Below, one piece after another: positions 25,994 to 35,007 of a stretch of DNA of 64,000 bases (positions are counted from its first letter, which is position 1; every line of letters starts with the position of its first letter). The position numbers and the translations under genes were made by a program. Location of the stretch: positions 4,216,001-4,280,000 of the forward strand of contig JASGIS010000001.1 in NCBI GenBank assembly GCA_047601745.1. The letters are read 5' to 3'. The notes under the pieces were generated by a model. The model was not told the DNA's origin and did no database searches. It saw nothing but the letters and a program-made list of their open reading frames with translations. Source of the stretch: JAKPAM01 sp047601745 (GTDB lineage: Bacteria; Pseudomonadota; Gammaproteobacteria; Burkholderiales; Burkholderiaceae_E).

Positions 25994-26476
25994 ATGTCGC
26001 TGCTGACCGGCTGGGATTTTTTCGTCGGCCTCGTCATCCTGCTGTCGGTGGGGTTCGGCGTGGTCCGGGGGCTGATCCGTACGGTGTTCGCGCTGGCGGC
26101 CTGGATCGCTGCCGTCGTCGGCACGGGCGTGTCGTGGCCGTTCGCGGTTCAGGCCCTGTCGATGCAGGAACATGCGTGGGTCGTCGTCATCCTGCTGTTT
26201 CTCGGGATCTTCCTGCTCGTGCGCATGATCGGGAGATGGCTGGCCAACGGCCTGAAGGCGGTCGGCCTCGGCGGGCTCGACAGGCTGCTCGGGGCAGGGC
26301 TGGGCATCGCCCGGGCTGCGATACTGATCGCGCTGGCGGTCCTCGCCGCCAAGTCCACCGGCCTGGATCAGCAGCCGTCGTTCCAGCAGGCCTTGTGCCG
26401 GCCGATGCTCGAACAGACATGGCGATGGCTCGAACCTTACCTGCCCGAGAACATGACGGGGTTGCGGCAGGTCTAG
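25994..26476 (+). CDS. cvpA: CvpA family inner-membrane protein
   Basis: 160 residues with four hydrophobic spans. The start MSLLTGWDFFVGLVILLSVGFGVVRGLIRTV and the central LVRMIGRWLANGLKAVGLGGLDRLLGAGLG are typical of CvpA. The family is linked to colicin V production and envelope homeostasis; the biochemical role is not settled. It lies directly upstream of purF, as in most proteobacteria. Confidence 0.93.
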   Translation: MSLLTGWDFFVGLVILLSVGFGVVRGLIRTVFALAAWIAAVVGTGVSWPFAVQALSMQEHAWVVVILLFLGIFLLVRMIGRWLANGLKAVGLGGLDRLLGAGLGIARAAILIALAVLAAKSTGLDQQPSFQQALCRPMLEQTWRWLEPYLPENMTGLRQV

Positions 26477-26534
26477 CGGGTGGCCGATCGTCGACGGCCG
26501 TCCGATGCTTTCGATCGCGAATCAAGAGGCGCTT

Positions 26535-28061
26535 ATGTGCGGAATCATTGGGGTCGTCTCCCGCCATCCGGTCAATCAACTGCTGTACGACGGCCTGCTG
26601 CTGCTGCAGCATCGCGGTCAGGACGCCGCCGGCATCGCGACCGGCCACGGCAGTCAGTTTCGCCTGCACAAGGGCAGCGGCCTGGTGCGCGACGTCTTTC
26701 GCACGCGCAACATGCGCGACCTGCCCGGCGGATCGGGGATCGCGCACGTGCGCTATCCGACCGCCGGCTCGGCCAACGATTCCGAAGAGGCGCAGCCGTT
26801 CTACGTGAACGCGCCGTTCGGCATCGTGCTCGCGCACAACGGCAACCTGACCAACTCGGCGAAGCTGACCGAGGAGATGTTCCGGCGCGATCGCCGGCAC
26901 ATCAATACCGCGTCGGATTCCGAAGTGCTGCTGAACGTGTTCGCCAACGAGCTGCAGTCGGCGACCGTGGGCGTTTCGCTCGATCCGCAGACGATCTTCA
27001 AGGCGATCAGCGGCGTGCATCAGCGGGTGCGCGGCGCGTATGCGGTGGTCGCCGAGATCGCCGGGTACGGAGTCGTCGGCTTTCGCGATCCGTTCGGGAT
27101 TCGTCCGCTGTGCCTGGGCGTGACCGAGACCGACCGGGGCCCGGAGTACCTGATCGCGTCCGAATCGGTGGCGCTCGAAGGGCTCGGTTATCGGCTGCTG
27201 CGCGACATCGCGCCCGGCGAGGCGGTGTTCATCGACATCGACAGCCGGGTGTACGCGCAGCAGTGCGCGCAGAACGCGACGCTGAACCCGTGCATGTTCG
27301 AGTACGTGTATTTCGCGCGTCCGGATTCGGTGCTCGATGGCGTATCCGTCTATGCGGCGCGGCTGAAGATGGGCGAGACGCTGGCCGAGCGGATCGCCGC
27401 CGAGCTGCCGCACGGCGAGATCGACGTCGTGATGCCGATTCCGGACACGTCGCGGCCGTCGGCGATGCAACTGGCGATGATGCTCGGCCTCAATTATCGC
27501 GAAGGCTTCATCAAGAACCGCTACGTCGGCCGCACGTTCATCATGCCCGGGCAGGCGGTGCGCAAGAAGTCGGTCCGGCAGAAGCTCAATGCGATGAGCG
27601 TCGAGTTCAAGGGCAAGAACGTGCTGCTGGTCGACGACTCGATCGTGCGCGGCACGACCTCGCAGGAGATCGTGCAGATGGCCCGCGATTCGGGGGCCAA
27701 CAAGGTGTTCTTCGCGTCGGCGGCGCCGCCGGTGCGGTTCCCGAACGTCTACGGCATCGACATGCCGACGCGCGGCGAACTGATCGCGCACGGCCGCAGC
27801 GATGACGAGATCCGCCGCGCGATCGGCGCCGATGCGCTGATCTACCAGCAGGTCAGCGACCTGACGCGCGCGGTCGGCGATCTGAACCCGGCGCTCAAGC
27901 GCTTCGAGTCCTCGTGCTTCGACGGCTGCTACGTGACCGGCGACATCACCGCCGATTACCTGAACCGGATCGAATCGGCGCGCGAGTCCGGCATGCCGGC
28001 CGTCGAGGACGGCCGCGGTCGCAATCAACTGAACCTGCAGTTGTCGACGACGGCGGATTGA
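26535..28061 (+). CDS. purF: Amidophosphoribosyltransferase
   Basis: 508 residues. It makes 5-phosphoribosylamine from PRPP and glutamine, the first committed step of purine synthesis. The start is set by the N-terminal nucleophile: MCGIIGVVSRHP, with Cys2 exposed after Met removal; the ATG at 26535 has AGAGG just upstream. The glutaminase domain has RYPTAGSANDSEEAQPFYV and HNGNLTN. The PRPP loop is VLLVDDSIVRGTTSQEIVQM, preceded by VGRTFIMPGQAVRKKSVRQKLN. Length is normal. Confidence 0.97.
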   Translation: MCGIIGVVSRHPVNQLLYDGLLLLQHRGQDAAGIATGHGSQFRLHKGSGLVRDVFRTRNMRDLPGGSGIAHVRYPTAGSANDSEEAQPFYVNAPFGIVLAHNGNLTNSAKLTEEMFRRDRRHINTASDSEVLLNVFANELQSATVGVSLDPQTIFKAISGVHQRVRGAYAVVAEIAGYGVVGFRDPFGIRPLCLGVTETDRGPEYLIASESVALEGLGYRLLRDIAPGEAVFIDIDSRVYAQQCAQNATLNPCMFEYVYFARPDSVLDGVSVYAARLKMGETLAERIAAELPHGEIDVVMPIPDTSRPSAMQLAMMLGLNYREGFIKNRYVGRTFIMPGQAVRKKSVRQKLNAMSVEFKGKNVLLVDDSIVRGTTSQEIVQMARDSGANKVFFASAAPPVRFPNVYGIDMPTRGELIAHGRSDDEIRRAIGADALIYQQVSDLTRAVGDLNPALKRFESSCFDGCYVTGDITADYLNRIESARESGMPAVEDGRGRNQLNLQLSTTAD

Positions 28062-28138
28062 GGCCGGCGACGGCGGACCGCGCTCGAACGGAGCGGATCG
28101 ACGCCGGCGATCGCGAGGATCGCGAGCTGCGGCCGGCT

Positions 28139-28160
28139 GTCGTCGATCGCGATCGACGAC
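28139..28160. other. Perfect 22-bp palindrome between convergent purF and dnaE2
   Basis: Arms GTCGTCGATCG and CGATCGACGAC abut with no spacer. It lies 78 bp after purF and 31 bp beyond the dnaE2 stop. There is no T-run. The 129-bp gap around it is also rich in CGATCG repeats and holds no gene. Confidence 0.6.
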
Positions 28161-28190
28161 GGCGGTCCGGGCGGGGCCGCCGCGCGATCC

Positions 28191-31100
28191 TCAGTGGAAA
28201 TCCCGGCTGCGGGTTTCGAGCCGGCCGAGCATCCAGCTATGGTCGACGATCCGGCGGGCGACCAGGTGCATGACCTGGCCGCCCGTTCGTTCGTCTCGCT
28301 GCCAGACGCCATAGATCGTCATCAGGCGCGCGCCGAGCAGCTCCTTGCGGTAGGTGTCGACGAGGCGCGGATGCACGATGACGTTGACCGCGCCGGTCTC
28401 GTCCTCGATCGTCACGAACACCGTGCCCTTGGCGGTTTCGGGCCGCTGCCGATGCGTGACGACGCCGCTGGCGCGGGCCAGGCGGCCGTGCGGATAGCCG
28501 CGAAGCGAGCGGGCCGGACGCACGCCGTAGCGGTCGAGTTCGGGCCGCAGCAGCGCCAGCGGGTGGCGGCCCATCGGGATGCCCAGGCTGCGATAGTCGG
28601 CGACGATCTGCTGCGCCTCGGTCGGCGCGCGCAGCTCGGGGAGCGTCTCGTCGAAGCGGGCCTCTTGCAGCAGCGCCGGTAGCCGGCCCAGCCCCGCCGC
28701 CTCCCATTGCGCGCGATGCCGGTGGCCGGCCAGCGCGCCCAACGCATCGGCGGCGGCCAGACGCTCGAGATCGGACCGATCCAGTCGCGCGGCGCGGGCC
28801 AGGTCTTCGACGCCGTCGAACGGCGGATGTCGGCCGGCGTCGAGCCGCTCCTGGCGCGCGGCGACCAGGCGCTCGGCCGCCTGCGGGCTGAAGCCCTTGA
28901 TGCGGTTCAGGCCCAGCCGCACCGCCGGCTGCGGGCGGGGGTCGATGACCGCGACGTGCGCCGCCGAGGGTGTGCGCCGCGTGTCCCGCAAGCGGCCGGC
29001 GTCGCCGGCCTCGCTCATCGCGATCGGCGTACGCGCGAGCGCGAGCCGCCGCGGATCGTCGGCAGGCGGCCACGGATCGTCGGCAGCGACTTCTTCGAGC
29101 GTCGACTCCCAGTCGCTGGCCAGCACGTCGACCGGGCGGACCTGCACGCCGTGTTCGCGGGCGTCGCGCACGAGCTGGGCCGGCGCGTAGAAGCCCATCG
29201 GCTGGCTGTTCAGCAGCGCGGCCAGGAAGGCCGCCGGCTCGTGGCACTTGATCCAGCTCGAGACGTAGACGAGCAGCGCGAAGCTGGCGGCATGGCTTTC
29301 AGGGAAGCCGTAGTCGCCGAAGCCTTCCATCATCGCGAAGATCTGCTCGGCGAACGCCTGGCTGTAGCCCTTGCGCAGCATGCGTTCGTGCAGCGTGGCC
29401 TTGAACGGTTCGAGCCCGCCCTTGCGCTTCCAGGCGGCCATCGCCCGGCGCAGGGCGTCGGCCTCGGCGGGGCTGAAGTCGGCGGCGATCATCGCGATCT
29501 GCATCACCTGTTCCTGGAAGATCGGAATGCCCAGCGTGCGCCCCAGCGCCTCGCGCAGCGCTTCGTTCTCGAGGACCGAGGGTTCGAGCCCGCTGCGTCG
29601 CCGCAGGTAAGGGTGGACCATGCCGCCCTGGATCGGCCCGGGCCGCACGATCGCCACCTCGATGACGAGGTCATAGTAGTTGGCCGGCCGCAGGCGCGGC
29701 AGCATGCTCATCTGCGCGCGCGACTCGATCTGGAACACGCCGATCGTGTCGGCCCGCTGGATCATCGCGAACGTGGCCGGATCATCGTCCGGGATCTGCT
29801 GCAGCGTCAGCGGTTCGGGCAGGCCCCGGCGCCGGCTGATCAGCGCCAGCGCCCGGCGCAGCGCGCTGAGCATGCCCAGCGCCAGCACGTCGACCTTGAG
29901 CAGGCCCAGCGCGTCCAGATCGTCCTTGTCCCATTCGATGACGCTGCGCCCGGCCATCGCCGCGTTCTCGACCGGCACCAGCCTGGTCAGCCGGTCGCGG
30001 GCGATGACGAAGCCGCCCGTGTGCTGCGACAGGTGGCGCGGAAAACCCAGCAGCACATTGGTCATGTCGACCCAATGGCGCACCAGCAGCGAGTCGGGAT
30101 CGAAACCGTGCTCGGCCATCCGCGCGGCGGTCATCCGCCTGCCGTCCCACCACTGGTGCGAGCCGGCGATCAGGTCGATCCGCTGCGGGTCGATGCCCAG
30201 CGCCTTGCCGACGTCGCGCATCGCCGAGCGCGGACGATAGCTGATGACGGTCGCGGTCAGCGCCGCGCGGTGGCGGCCGTATTTTTCGTACAGGTGCTGG
30301 ATGACCTCTTCGCGGCGCTGGTGCTCGAAATCGACGTCGATGTCCGGCGGCTCGTTGCGCTCCTTGCTGAGGAAACGCTCGAACAGCACGGTGACGCGAT
30401 CGGGATCGACCTCGGTGATGAACAGGCTGTAGCAGACGACGGAATTGGCCGCCGACCCTCGTCCCTGGCACAGGATGCCGTGATCGCGGGCGAATTTGAC
30501 GAGGTCGGCGACCGTCAGGAAATAGGGTTCGTAGCGCAGATCGGCGATCAGCGAGAGCTCGTGCGCGAGCAGGGTCCGCACCCGCTCGGGCGCGCCTCGC
30601 GGATAACGCTTGGCCAGTCCTGCGTACGCCCGCTGCGCGAGCCACGACGCCGGTGTGTGGCCGGCCGGGACCAGCTCGTCCGGGTACTCGTAGCGCAGGC
30701 TGTCGAGCGAGAACCGGCAGTCCCCGGCGATCGTCAGCGTGGCGGCCAGCAGTTCGGGGGGGTAGAGGTGGCCCAGCCGCAGGCGGCTGCGCAGATGCTG
30801 TTCGGCATTGGGCGCGCTGGCCGAGCCCAGATCGGCGACGCTGCGATGCGAGCGGATCGCCGTCAGCACGTCCTGCAGGCTCTTGCGCGAGCGGACGTGG
30901 AATTCGACGTCACCGGTGGCCACCAGCGGCAGGCCGGACCATCGCGAGACCTGTTGCAGCCGTTCGAGCCATTCGTCGTCGTCGCCGTGCACGAGCCGCG
31001 CCACCGCGATCCAGCATGCGCCGGCGAAGCGCTGGCCGACGAACCGCGCCTGCGCGAACGTGGTCTCCATCGGAGCCTGGGGATCGGGCACGAACAGCGC

Positions 31101-31697
31101 GATCGTGTCGGGCACGCCTCGGGCGAGGTCGTCGGCCAGCAAGCGGTACGAACCCTTGGGAGCGCGCTGCCGCGCGGTCGAGATCAACTCGCACAGGTGG
31201 CCATAGCCGTCGCGGTTGCGGGCCAGCAGTACCAGCCGGGCCGGCCGCCGCGAACTCGCGGGGTCGGGCGGGGCGCGATCGGGGGCCGCGGCGGGAGAAT
31301 CGGCCGTCGATGGGTCGCTGGCCAATGAGTCGGCGGCCAATCGGGCGGAGATCGAAGGATCGGCGGTCCCAGGATCGGCGGTCGAAGAGGCAGTGATCGA
31401 AGAGGCGGTCGTGCACGGTTCGCCCGTCGATGGAGCCAGCGCCGGGAACCGGAACTCGGCGCCGATGATCAGTTGCAGGGCCAGGCCGGCGGCCGGCAGC
31501 GCCTTGACGGCCAGATGCGCGCGAACGACGCCGGCGACCGAGCATTCGTCGGTGATGGCCAGCGCGCGGTATCCGAGCAGGGCGGCGCGCGCGACCAGCT
31601 CGTGCGGATGCGACGCGCCCCTCAGGAACGAGAAATGGGTGACGCAGTGCAGCTCGGCATAGTCGGGGATCGCGGCAGGGGGGCTGGCGGGCGTCAC
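28191..31697 (-). CDS. dnaE2: Error-prone DNA polymerase III alpha subunit (DnaE2/ImuC)
   Basis: 1168 residues with a GTG start. The N-terminal PHP domain begins YAELHCVTHFSFLRGASHPHELVARA; the polymerase core holds the catalytic block PPDIDVDFEHQRREEVI (near residue 450) and FAEQIFAMMEGFGDYGFPESHAASFALLVYVSSW, a DnaE2 hallmark. The C-terminus has helix-hairpin-helix (RLGLNRIKGFSPQAAERLV) and OB-fold (GRLARASGVVTHRQRPETAKGTVFVTIEDE) regions. With ImuA and ImuB it performs SOS mutagenic lesion bypass. A LexA box lies 35 bp upstream. A low-complexity insert with nine degenerate pentapeptides interrupts the PHP region. imuA, imuB and lexA are not adjacent but 28 kb away. Confidence 0.96.
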   Translation of the reverse strand: MTPASPPAAIPDYAELHCVTHFSFLRGASHPHELVARAALLGYRALAITDECSVAGVVRAHLAVKALPAAGLALQLIIGAEFRFPALAPSTGEPCTTASSITASSTADPGTADPSISARLAADSLASDPSTADSPAAAPDRAPPDPASSRRPARLVLLARNRDGYGHLCELISTARQRAPKGSYRLLADDLARGVPDTIALFVPDPQAPMETTFAQARFVGQRFAGACWIAVARLVHGDDDEWLERLQQVSRWSGLPLVATGDVEFHVRSRKSLQDVLTAIRSHRSVADLGSASAPNAEQHLRSRLRLGHLYPPELLAATLTIAGDCRFSLDSLRYEYPDELVPAGHTPASWLAQRAYAGLAKRYPRGAPERVRTLLAHELSLIADLRYEPYFLTVADLVKFARDHGILCQGRGSAANSVVCYSLFITEVDPDRVTVLFERFLSKERNEPPDIDVDFEHQRREEVIQHLYEKYGRHRAALTATVISYRPRSAMRDVGKALGIDPQRIDLIAGSHQWWDGRRMTAARMAEHGFDPDSLLVRHWVDMTNVLLGFPRHLSQHTGGFVIARDRLTRLVPVENAAMAGRSVIEWDKDDLDALGLLKVDVLALGMLSALRRALALISRRRGLPEPLTLQQIPDDDPATFAMIQRADTIGVFQIESRAQMSMLPRLRPANYYDLVIEVAIVRPGPIQGGMVHPYLRRRSGLEPSVLENEALREALGRTLGIPIFQEQVMQIAMIAADFSPAEADALRRAMAAWKRKGGLEPFKATLHERMLRKGYSQAFAEQIFAMMEGFGDYGFPESHAASFALLVYVSSWIKCHEPAAFLAALLNSQPMGFYAPAQLVRDAREHGVQVRPVDVLASDWESTLEEVAADDPWPPADDPRRLALARTPIAMSEAGDAGRLRDTRRTPSAAHVAVIDPRPQPAVRLGLNRIKGFSPQAAERLVAARQERLDAGRHPPFDGVEDLARAARLDRSDLERLAAADALGALAGHRHRAQWEAAGLGRLPALLQEARFDETLPELRAPTEAQQIVADYRSLGIPMGRHPLALLRPELDRYGVRPARSLRGYPHGRLARASGVVTHRQRPETAKGTVFVTIEDETGAVNVIVHPRLVDTYRKELLGARLMTIYGVWQRDERTGGQVMHLVARRIVDHSWMLGRLETRSRDFH
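31297..31431. repeat. Degenerate 15-bp tandem repeat (9 units) inside dnaE2
   Basis: Nine in-phase 15-bp units, such as GGATCGGCGGTCCCA, GGATCGGCGGTCGAA and GAGGCAGTGATCGAA. They encode pentapeptides such as STADP, GTADP, SITAS and STADS in the N-terminal domain of DnaE2. The unit length keeps the frame. Confidence 0.75.
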
Positions 31698-31731
31698 GAT
31701 GGGGCGGCGGAGCGTCGGTCGGGTTCATCGA

Positions 31732-31751
31732 TACTGTATGAAAATACAGTA
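31732..31751. promoter_or_regulatory. LexA (SOS) box of dnaE2
   Basis: CTGTATGAAAATACAG at 31734-31749 fits CTGT-N8-ACAG; the symmetry extends to 8-bp arms (TACTGTAT/ATACAGTA). It sits 35 bp upstream of the dnaE2 GTG, where it would cover the promoter, so LexA should repress dnaE2 directly. Confidence 0.92.
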
Positions 31752-31899
31752 CCACGCCGGCAGCGTGCCGATCAACCCGGCCGATGGTCTCGCCCGCGCG
31801 CATTCCGGCCGAACCGGGTCGCCCGGATGCCGGATCGAGCGTCTGGTGGGAATAAGGGAAACGGGGCGCGGGTACCCGGAAGAAACGCGCGGGCGCCCT

Positions 31900-31924
31900 A
31901 AAGAAACGGCGGCCGCGGCCGCCG
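31900..31924 (-). terminator. Putative terminator after the thiolase gene
   Basis: An 18-bp perfect palindrome (CGGCGGCCG/CGGCCGCCG, 31907-31924) is followed on the minus strand by TTTCTTT. It lies 69 bp beyond the thiolase stop and upstream of the dnaE2 promoter. The remainder of the 295-bp thiolase-dnaE2 gap holds only the SOS box and GC-rich filler. Confidence 0.55.
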
Positions 31925-31992
31925 GGAGAGGCGCGGGCGCGGCGTCGCGCACCCGCGCGGCGGACGCGAAGCGCCCGCCGTCATCACAGGGT

Positions 31993-33231
31993 TCAGACCC
32001 GTTCGATGATGATCGCCGGGGCCATGCCGCCAGCCGCGCACATCGTGACCAGGCCGCGGCGCAGGTCGCGGCGCTCGAGTTCGTCGAGCACGGTGCCGAT
32101 CAGGATCGAGCCGGTCGCGCCGATCGGGTGGCCGAGCGCGATCGAGCCGCCGTTGACGTTGACCTTGTTGCGATCGAGCTTCAGGTCGCGGATGTACTTC
32201 TCGGCGACGACCGCGAACGCTTCGTTGATCTCGAACAGGTCGATGTCGTCGATCGTCAGGCCGGCCTTGGCCAGCACCTTGCGCGTGGCGGGCACCGGCG
32301 CGTTGAGCATCAGCGTCGGCGAATCACCGAGGTTGGCGGTGGCGACGATGCGGGCGCGCGGCTTCAGGCCGTTCTTCTTCGCGTATTCGGGCGAGGCCAG
32401 CAGCACGGCGGCCGCGCCGTCGACGACCCCCGACGAGTTGCCGGCGTGGTGGACGAAATTGATGTCCAGATCCGGGTACTTGGCCAGGATCAGGCTGCGA
32501 TAGGTCGTGCCCTTGTCGTCGAGCGGGAAATCGGCCATCGCCGTGAACGCGGGCTTCAGGCTCGCGAGCGCTTCGGCCGTCGTCTGCGGGCGAGGGTATT
32601 CCTCGTGGTCCAGCGCCAGCGAACCGTCGGCCTTGTAGACCGGGATCAGGCTCTTGGCGAACGCGTTCTCGGCGAGGGCCTTGGCCGCGCGCTTCTGGCT
32701 TTCGAGCGCCAGCGCGTCGAGGGCCTCGCGCGGGATGCCTTCGAGCGTGGCGATCGCGTCGGCGCAGACGCCCTGGTGCGATTGCGGATGGCGGGCGCGC
32801 AGGCGCAGGTTGCCGTTGTCCATCATCATCGGGCCTTCATCGGCCGAGCGACGGTTGGGCATCGACATCATCTCGGTGCCGCCGGCGATGACCAGGTCTT
32901 CCATGCCGGACATGATGCTGGCGGCCGCCAGGTTGACCGACGTGATGCCCGAGCCGCAGAAGCGGTCCAGCGTGACGCCGCTGGCGAGCGTGTCGTAGCC
33001 GGCGTCGAGGGCGGCCATCCGGCCGAGGTCGCCGCTCTGCGGGCCGCGCTGCGAGCTGGTGCCCCAGATGATGTCGTCGACTTCGGCGGTCTTCAGATCG
33101 TTGCGTTCGGCCAGTGCCTTGAGCACGGCCGCAGCCAGATGCTGCGGATGCATGTCGGTCAGCGCGCCTTTGCCGAACTTGCCGATGCCGCGCGGGGTGC
33201 GGCAGGTGTCGATGATCAGGGCTTCGGGCAT
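31993..33231 (-). CDS. Thiolase (acetyl-CoA C-acetyltransferase family)
   Basis: 412 residues from the ATG at 33231, which has AGGAGA upstream; the frame is open much further, but MPEALIIDTCRTPRGIGKFGKG is the family start. Active-site residues are C92 in LDRFCGSGITSVNLAA, His in ALGHPIGATGSILIG and the second Cys in TMCAAGGMAPAIIIERV. The INEAFAVV block is also present. It could serve in acetoacetyl-CoA metabolism or fatty-acid beta-oxidation; the context (no FadB-like partner nearby) does not decide. Confidence 0.93.
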   Translation of the reverse strand: MPEALIIDTCRTPRGIGKFGKGALTDMHPQHLAAAVLKALAERNDLKTAEVDDIIWGTSSQRGPQSGDLGRMAALDAGYDTLASGVTLDRFCGSGITSVNLAAASIMSGMEDLVIAGGTEMMSMPNRRSADEGPMMMDNGNLRLRARHPQSHQGVCADAIATLEGIPREALDALALESQKRAAKALAENAFAKSLIPVYKADGSLALDHEEYPRPQTTAEALASLKPAFTAMADFPLDDKGTTYRSLILAKYPDLDINFVHHAGNSSGVVDGAAAVLLASPEYAKKNGLKPRARIVATANLGDSPTLMLNAPVPATRKVLAKAGLTIDDIDLFEINEAFAVVAEKYIRDLKLDRNKVNVNGGSIALGHPIGATGSILIGTVLDELERRDLRRGLVTMCAAGGMAPAIIIERV

Positions 33232-33400
33232 GAGGTCTCCTGGAAATGAAATGTGGAACGGAGTAGCGGAGTATTTCACCGCGCATGATGCCACCGGCTC
33301 GCGCGCGCCGGCCGCGAGTCGATCAGATGAAACCGCGTCAGAGGCCGAGAGTTTTTTGGACGCGCAAGGCGGGAATGGACGAAAGACTCTCCTCAGACTC

Positions 33401-33589
33401 TCAGCCCGCCGGCGTCGCGCCGCGCTCCGGATGACGGGCACGCCAGGCGCGCAACGCGGTTTCGTAGCGGGCCAGTTCGTCCGCGTAGATGTCGAACACG
33501 CACGGCACGCAACCGCTGCGGCAGCAGTCCTCCGGATCGGGCCGCAGCGGCGGTTCCGGCGGCGGGTCGTCGTCGAGAGGATCGGACAT
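33401..33589 (-). CDS. Small oxidoreductase-like domain protein
   Basis: 62 residues, MSDPLDDDPPPEPPLRPDPE then CCRSGCVPCVFDIYADELARYETALRAW. The CC-x2-GC-x2-C pattern followed by a Tyr/Ala-rich helix is that of the short oxidoreductase-like domain found in many proteobacteria and at the end of some eukaryotic proteins. Its function is unknown; the clustered cysteines may bind metal. The frame extends upstream, but the acidic Pro-rich start is typical. The gap to the thiolase (33232-33400) holds nothing I can name. Confidence 0.7.
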   Translation of the reverse strand: MSDPLDDDPPPEPPLRPDPEDCCRSGCVPCVFDIYADELARYETALRAWRARHPERGATPAG

Positions 33590-33737
33590 CGAAGGTTCGG
33601 ACGAGTCGCGGACGCGACGGGCCGGCTCGGGCCGACCCGGTCCCGACAGCATAACGCGTCGGCCGCGTCGATGCCGCTCCCGGCACGCCGACGACCGGCG
33701 ACGGCGCATCCGGCCCGGCGCGTCCGGTCCGGCGCGC

Positions 33738-34802
33738 TCACTCGCCGCGCGGGCCGAACCACGCCAGCGACAGCGCGCAGGCGATGACGAGCAGCACGGC
33801 CGCGGCGGCGGAGAACAGCGCGCCGATCTCGGTGTCGCGTCGCTCGATCGTCAATCGCGTGTTCAGGTTGTCGTAGACCTTGCGCAGATCGTATGCGGTG
33901 CCGGCATGGAAGTATTCGCCGCCGGTGATCCGGGCGACGCTCTTCAGCGTGTCCTCGTCCAGCCGCATGTAGTACGACCAGCCATCCGCCGGGGAGGCCG
34001 CGCCTTCGTTCGAGCCGAAGCCCACCGTATAGACGCGCACGCCGCGATCGGCCGCCATCCGGGCGATCTCGAGCGGGTCGGGGCCGGTGGTGCGCCGGCC
34101 GTCGCTGAGCAGGATGATGCTGCCGGCCGTGTACGAGCCGGGCGGTACGGGTTTGAACTCGTCCTGCTCGGCCCGGCCCGGCGACCTGCGGCGCTCGATC
34201 GGCGCCGCGCGCGGGCGAGGGCCGGGACCGGTGTCGAACAGCGTCGCCTCGAGATCGAAGCCGGCGTCCGGGAACAGCACCGACAACGCGACCAGCAGCC
34301 CGCTGCCGGTGGCCGTGCCGCGCTGGAGCTGGAAGCGATCGATCGCCGCCGTCATCTCGTCGCGATTGTCGGTCGGCGTCTGCACGACCGCCGCCGTGCC
34401 GGCGAACGACGTGATGCCCAGCCGCACGTGGCGGGGCAGATCGGCGATGAAGGCCTTGGCCGCGTTCTGCGCGGCGACCATCCGCGTCGGTTCGATGTCG
34501 GTGGCCAGCATGCTGCGCGAGACGTCCATCGCCAGCACCAGCGTCAGGTATTCGGACGGCAGCGACAGCGTCGCGCTCGGCCGCGCGATCGCCAGCACGG
34601 CGCTCGTCATCGCGGCCGCGAACAGCGCCGGCGGCACGTGCCGACGCCAACGGCGTCCCGGGCCGAGCGCCGCGCGGATCAGCGACAGGCTCGCGTAACG
34701 GGCCGCGACGCGCTGGCGGCGACGCAGCGCCAGCAGGTACGCGGCGATCAGCACCGGCATCGCGAGCAACAGCCAGAGCGCGTCCGGCCACTGGAATCGC
34801 AT
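33738..34802 (-). CDS. VWA-domain membrane protein, BatA-like (copy 1)
   Basis: 354 residues. Two N-terminal membrane spans (ALWLLLAMPVLIAAYLLAL; ALFAAAMTSAVLAIARP) precede a von Willebrand A domain with the MIDAS motif in LVLAMDVSRSMLATDIEPTR and SIILLSDGRRTTGPDP; a last hydrophobic span lies near the C-terminus. BatA proteins work with MoxR ATPases and DUF58 proteins in envelope stress or protein maturation. It is divergent from the protease-moxR-DUF58-VWA operon and clearly paralogous to the VWA gene at 38269. A start 18 bp upstream is also possible. Confidence 0.85.
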   Translation of the reverse strand: MRFQWPDALWLLLAMPVLIAAYLLALRRRQRVAARYASLSLIRAALGPGRRWRRHVPPALFAAAMTSAVLAIARPSATLSLPSEYLTLVLAMDVSRSMLATDIEPTRMVAAQNAAKAFIADLPRHVRLGITSFAGTAAVVQTPTDNRDEMTAAIDRFQLQRGTATGSGLLVALSVLFPDAGFDLEATLFDTGPGPRPRAAPIERRRSPGRAEQDEFKPVPPGSYTAGSIILLSDGRRTTGPDPLEIARMAADRGVRVYTVGFGSNEGAASPADGWSYYMRLDEDTLKSVARITGGEYFHAGTAYDLRKVYDNLNTRLTIERRDTEIGALFSAAAAVLLVIACALSLAWFGPRGE

Positions 34803-35007
34803 CGTTGCTCCGGGTCGCATCCGACGTCACGCGCCTGATCGCCCTTGCAGGTCGGGCGCAAGGGCCCGACGCGGGCGGCGCGGACCGGGGCACGGGGAGG
34901 ATCGGGACCTGCGGCTACTCTAACACTCGCCCGGCGCTCGTACCGAGCGCGCGGCAAAGTGATACCTTGTAAGTCGACGCATGCGGAATGGATGGCGGGG
35001 ATTCCGG

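Noticed and set aside
31993..34893. A 966-codon minus-strand frame that would fuse the thiolase to upstream sequence
   Set aside because: The upstream part overlaps the VWA gene in another frame and is low-complexity; thiolase homology begins at the ATG at 33231 with a good Shine-Dalgarno.
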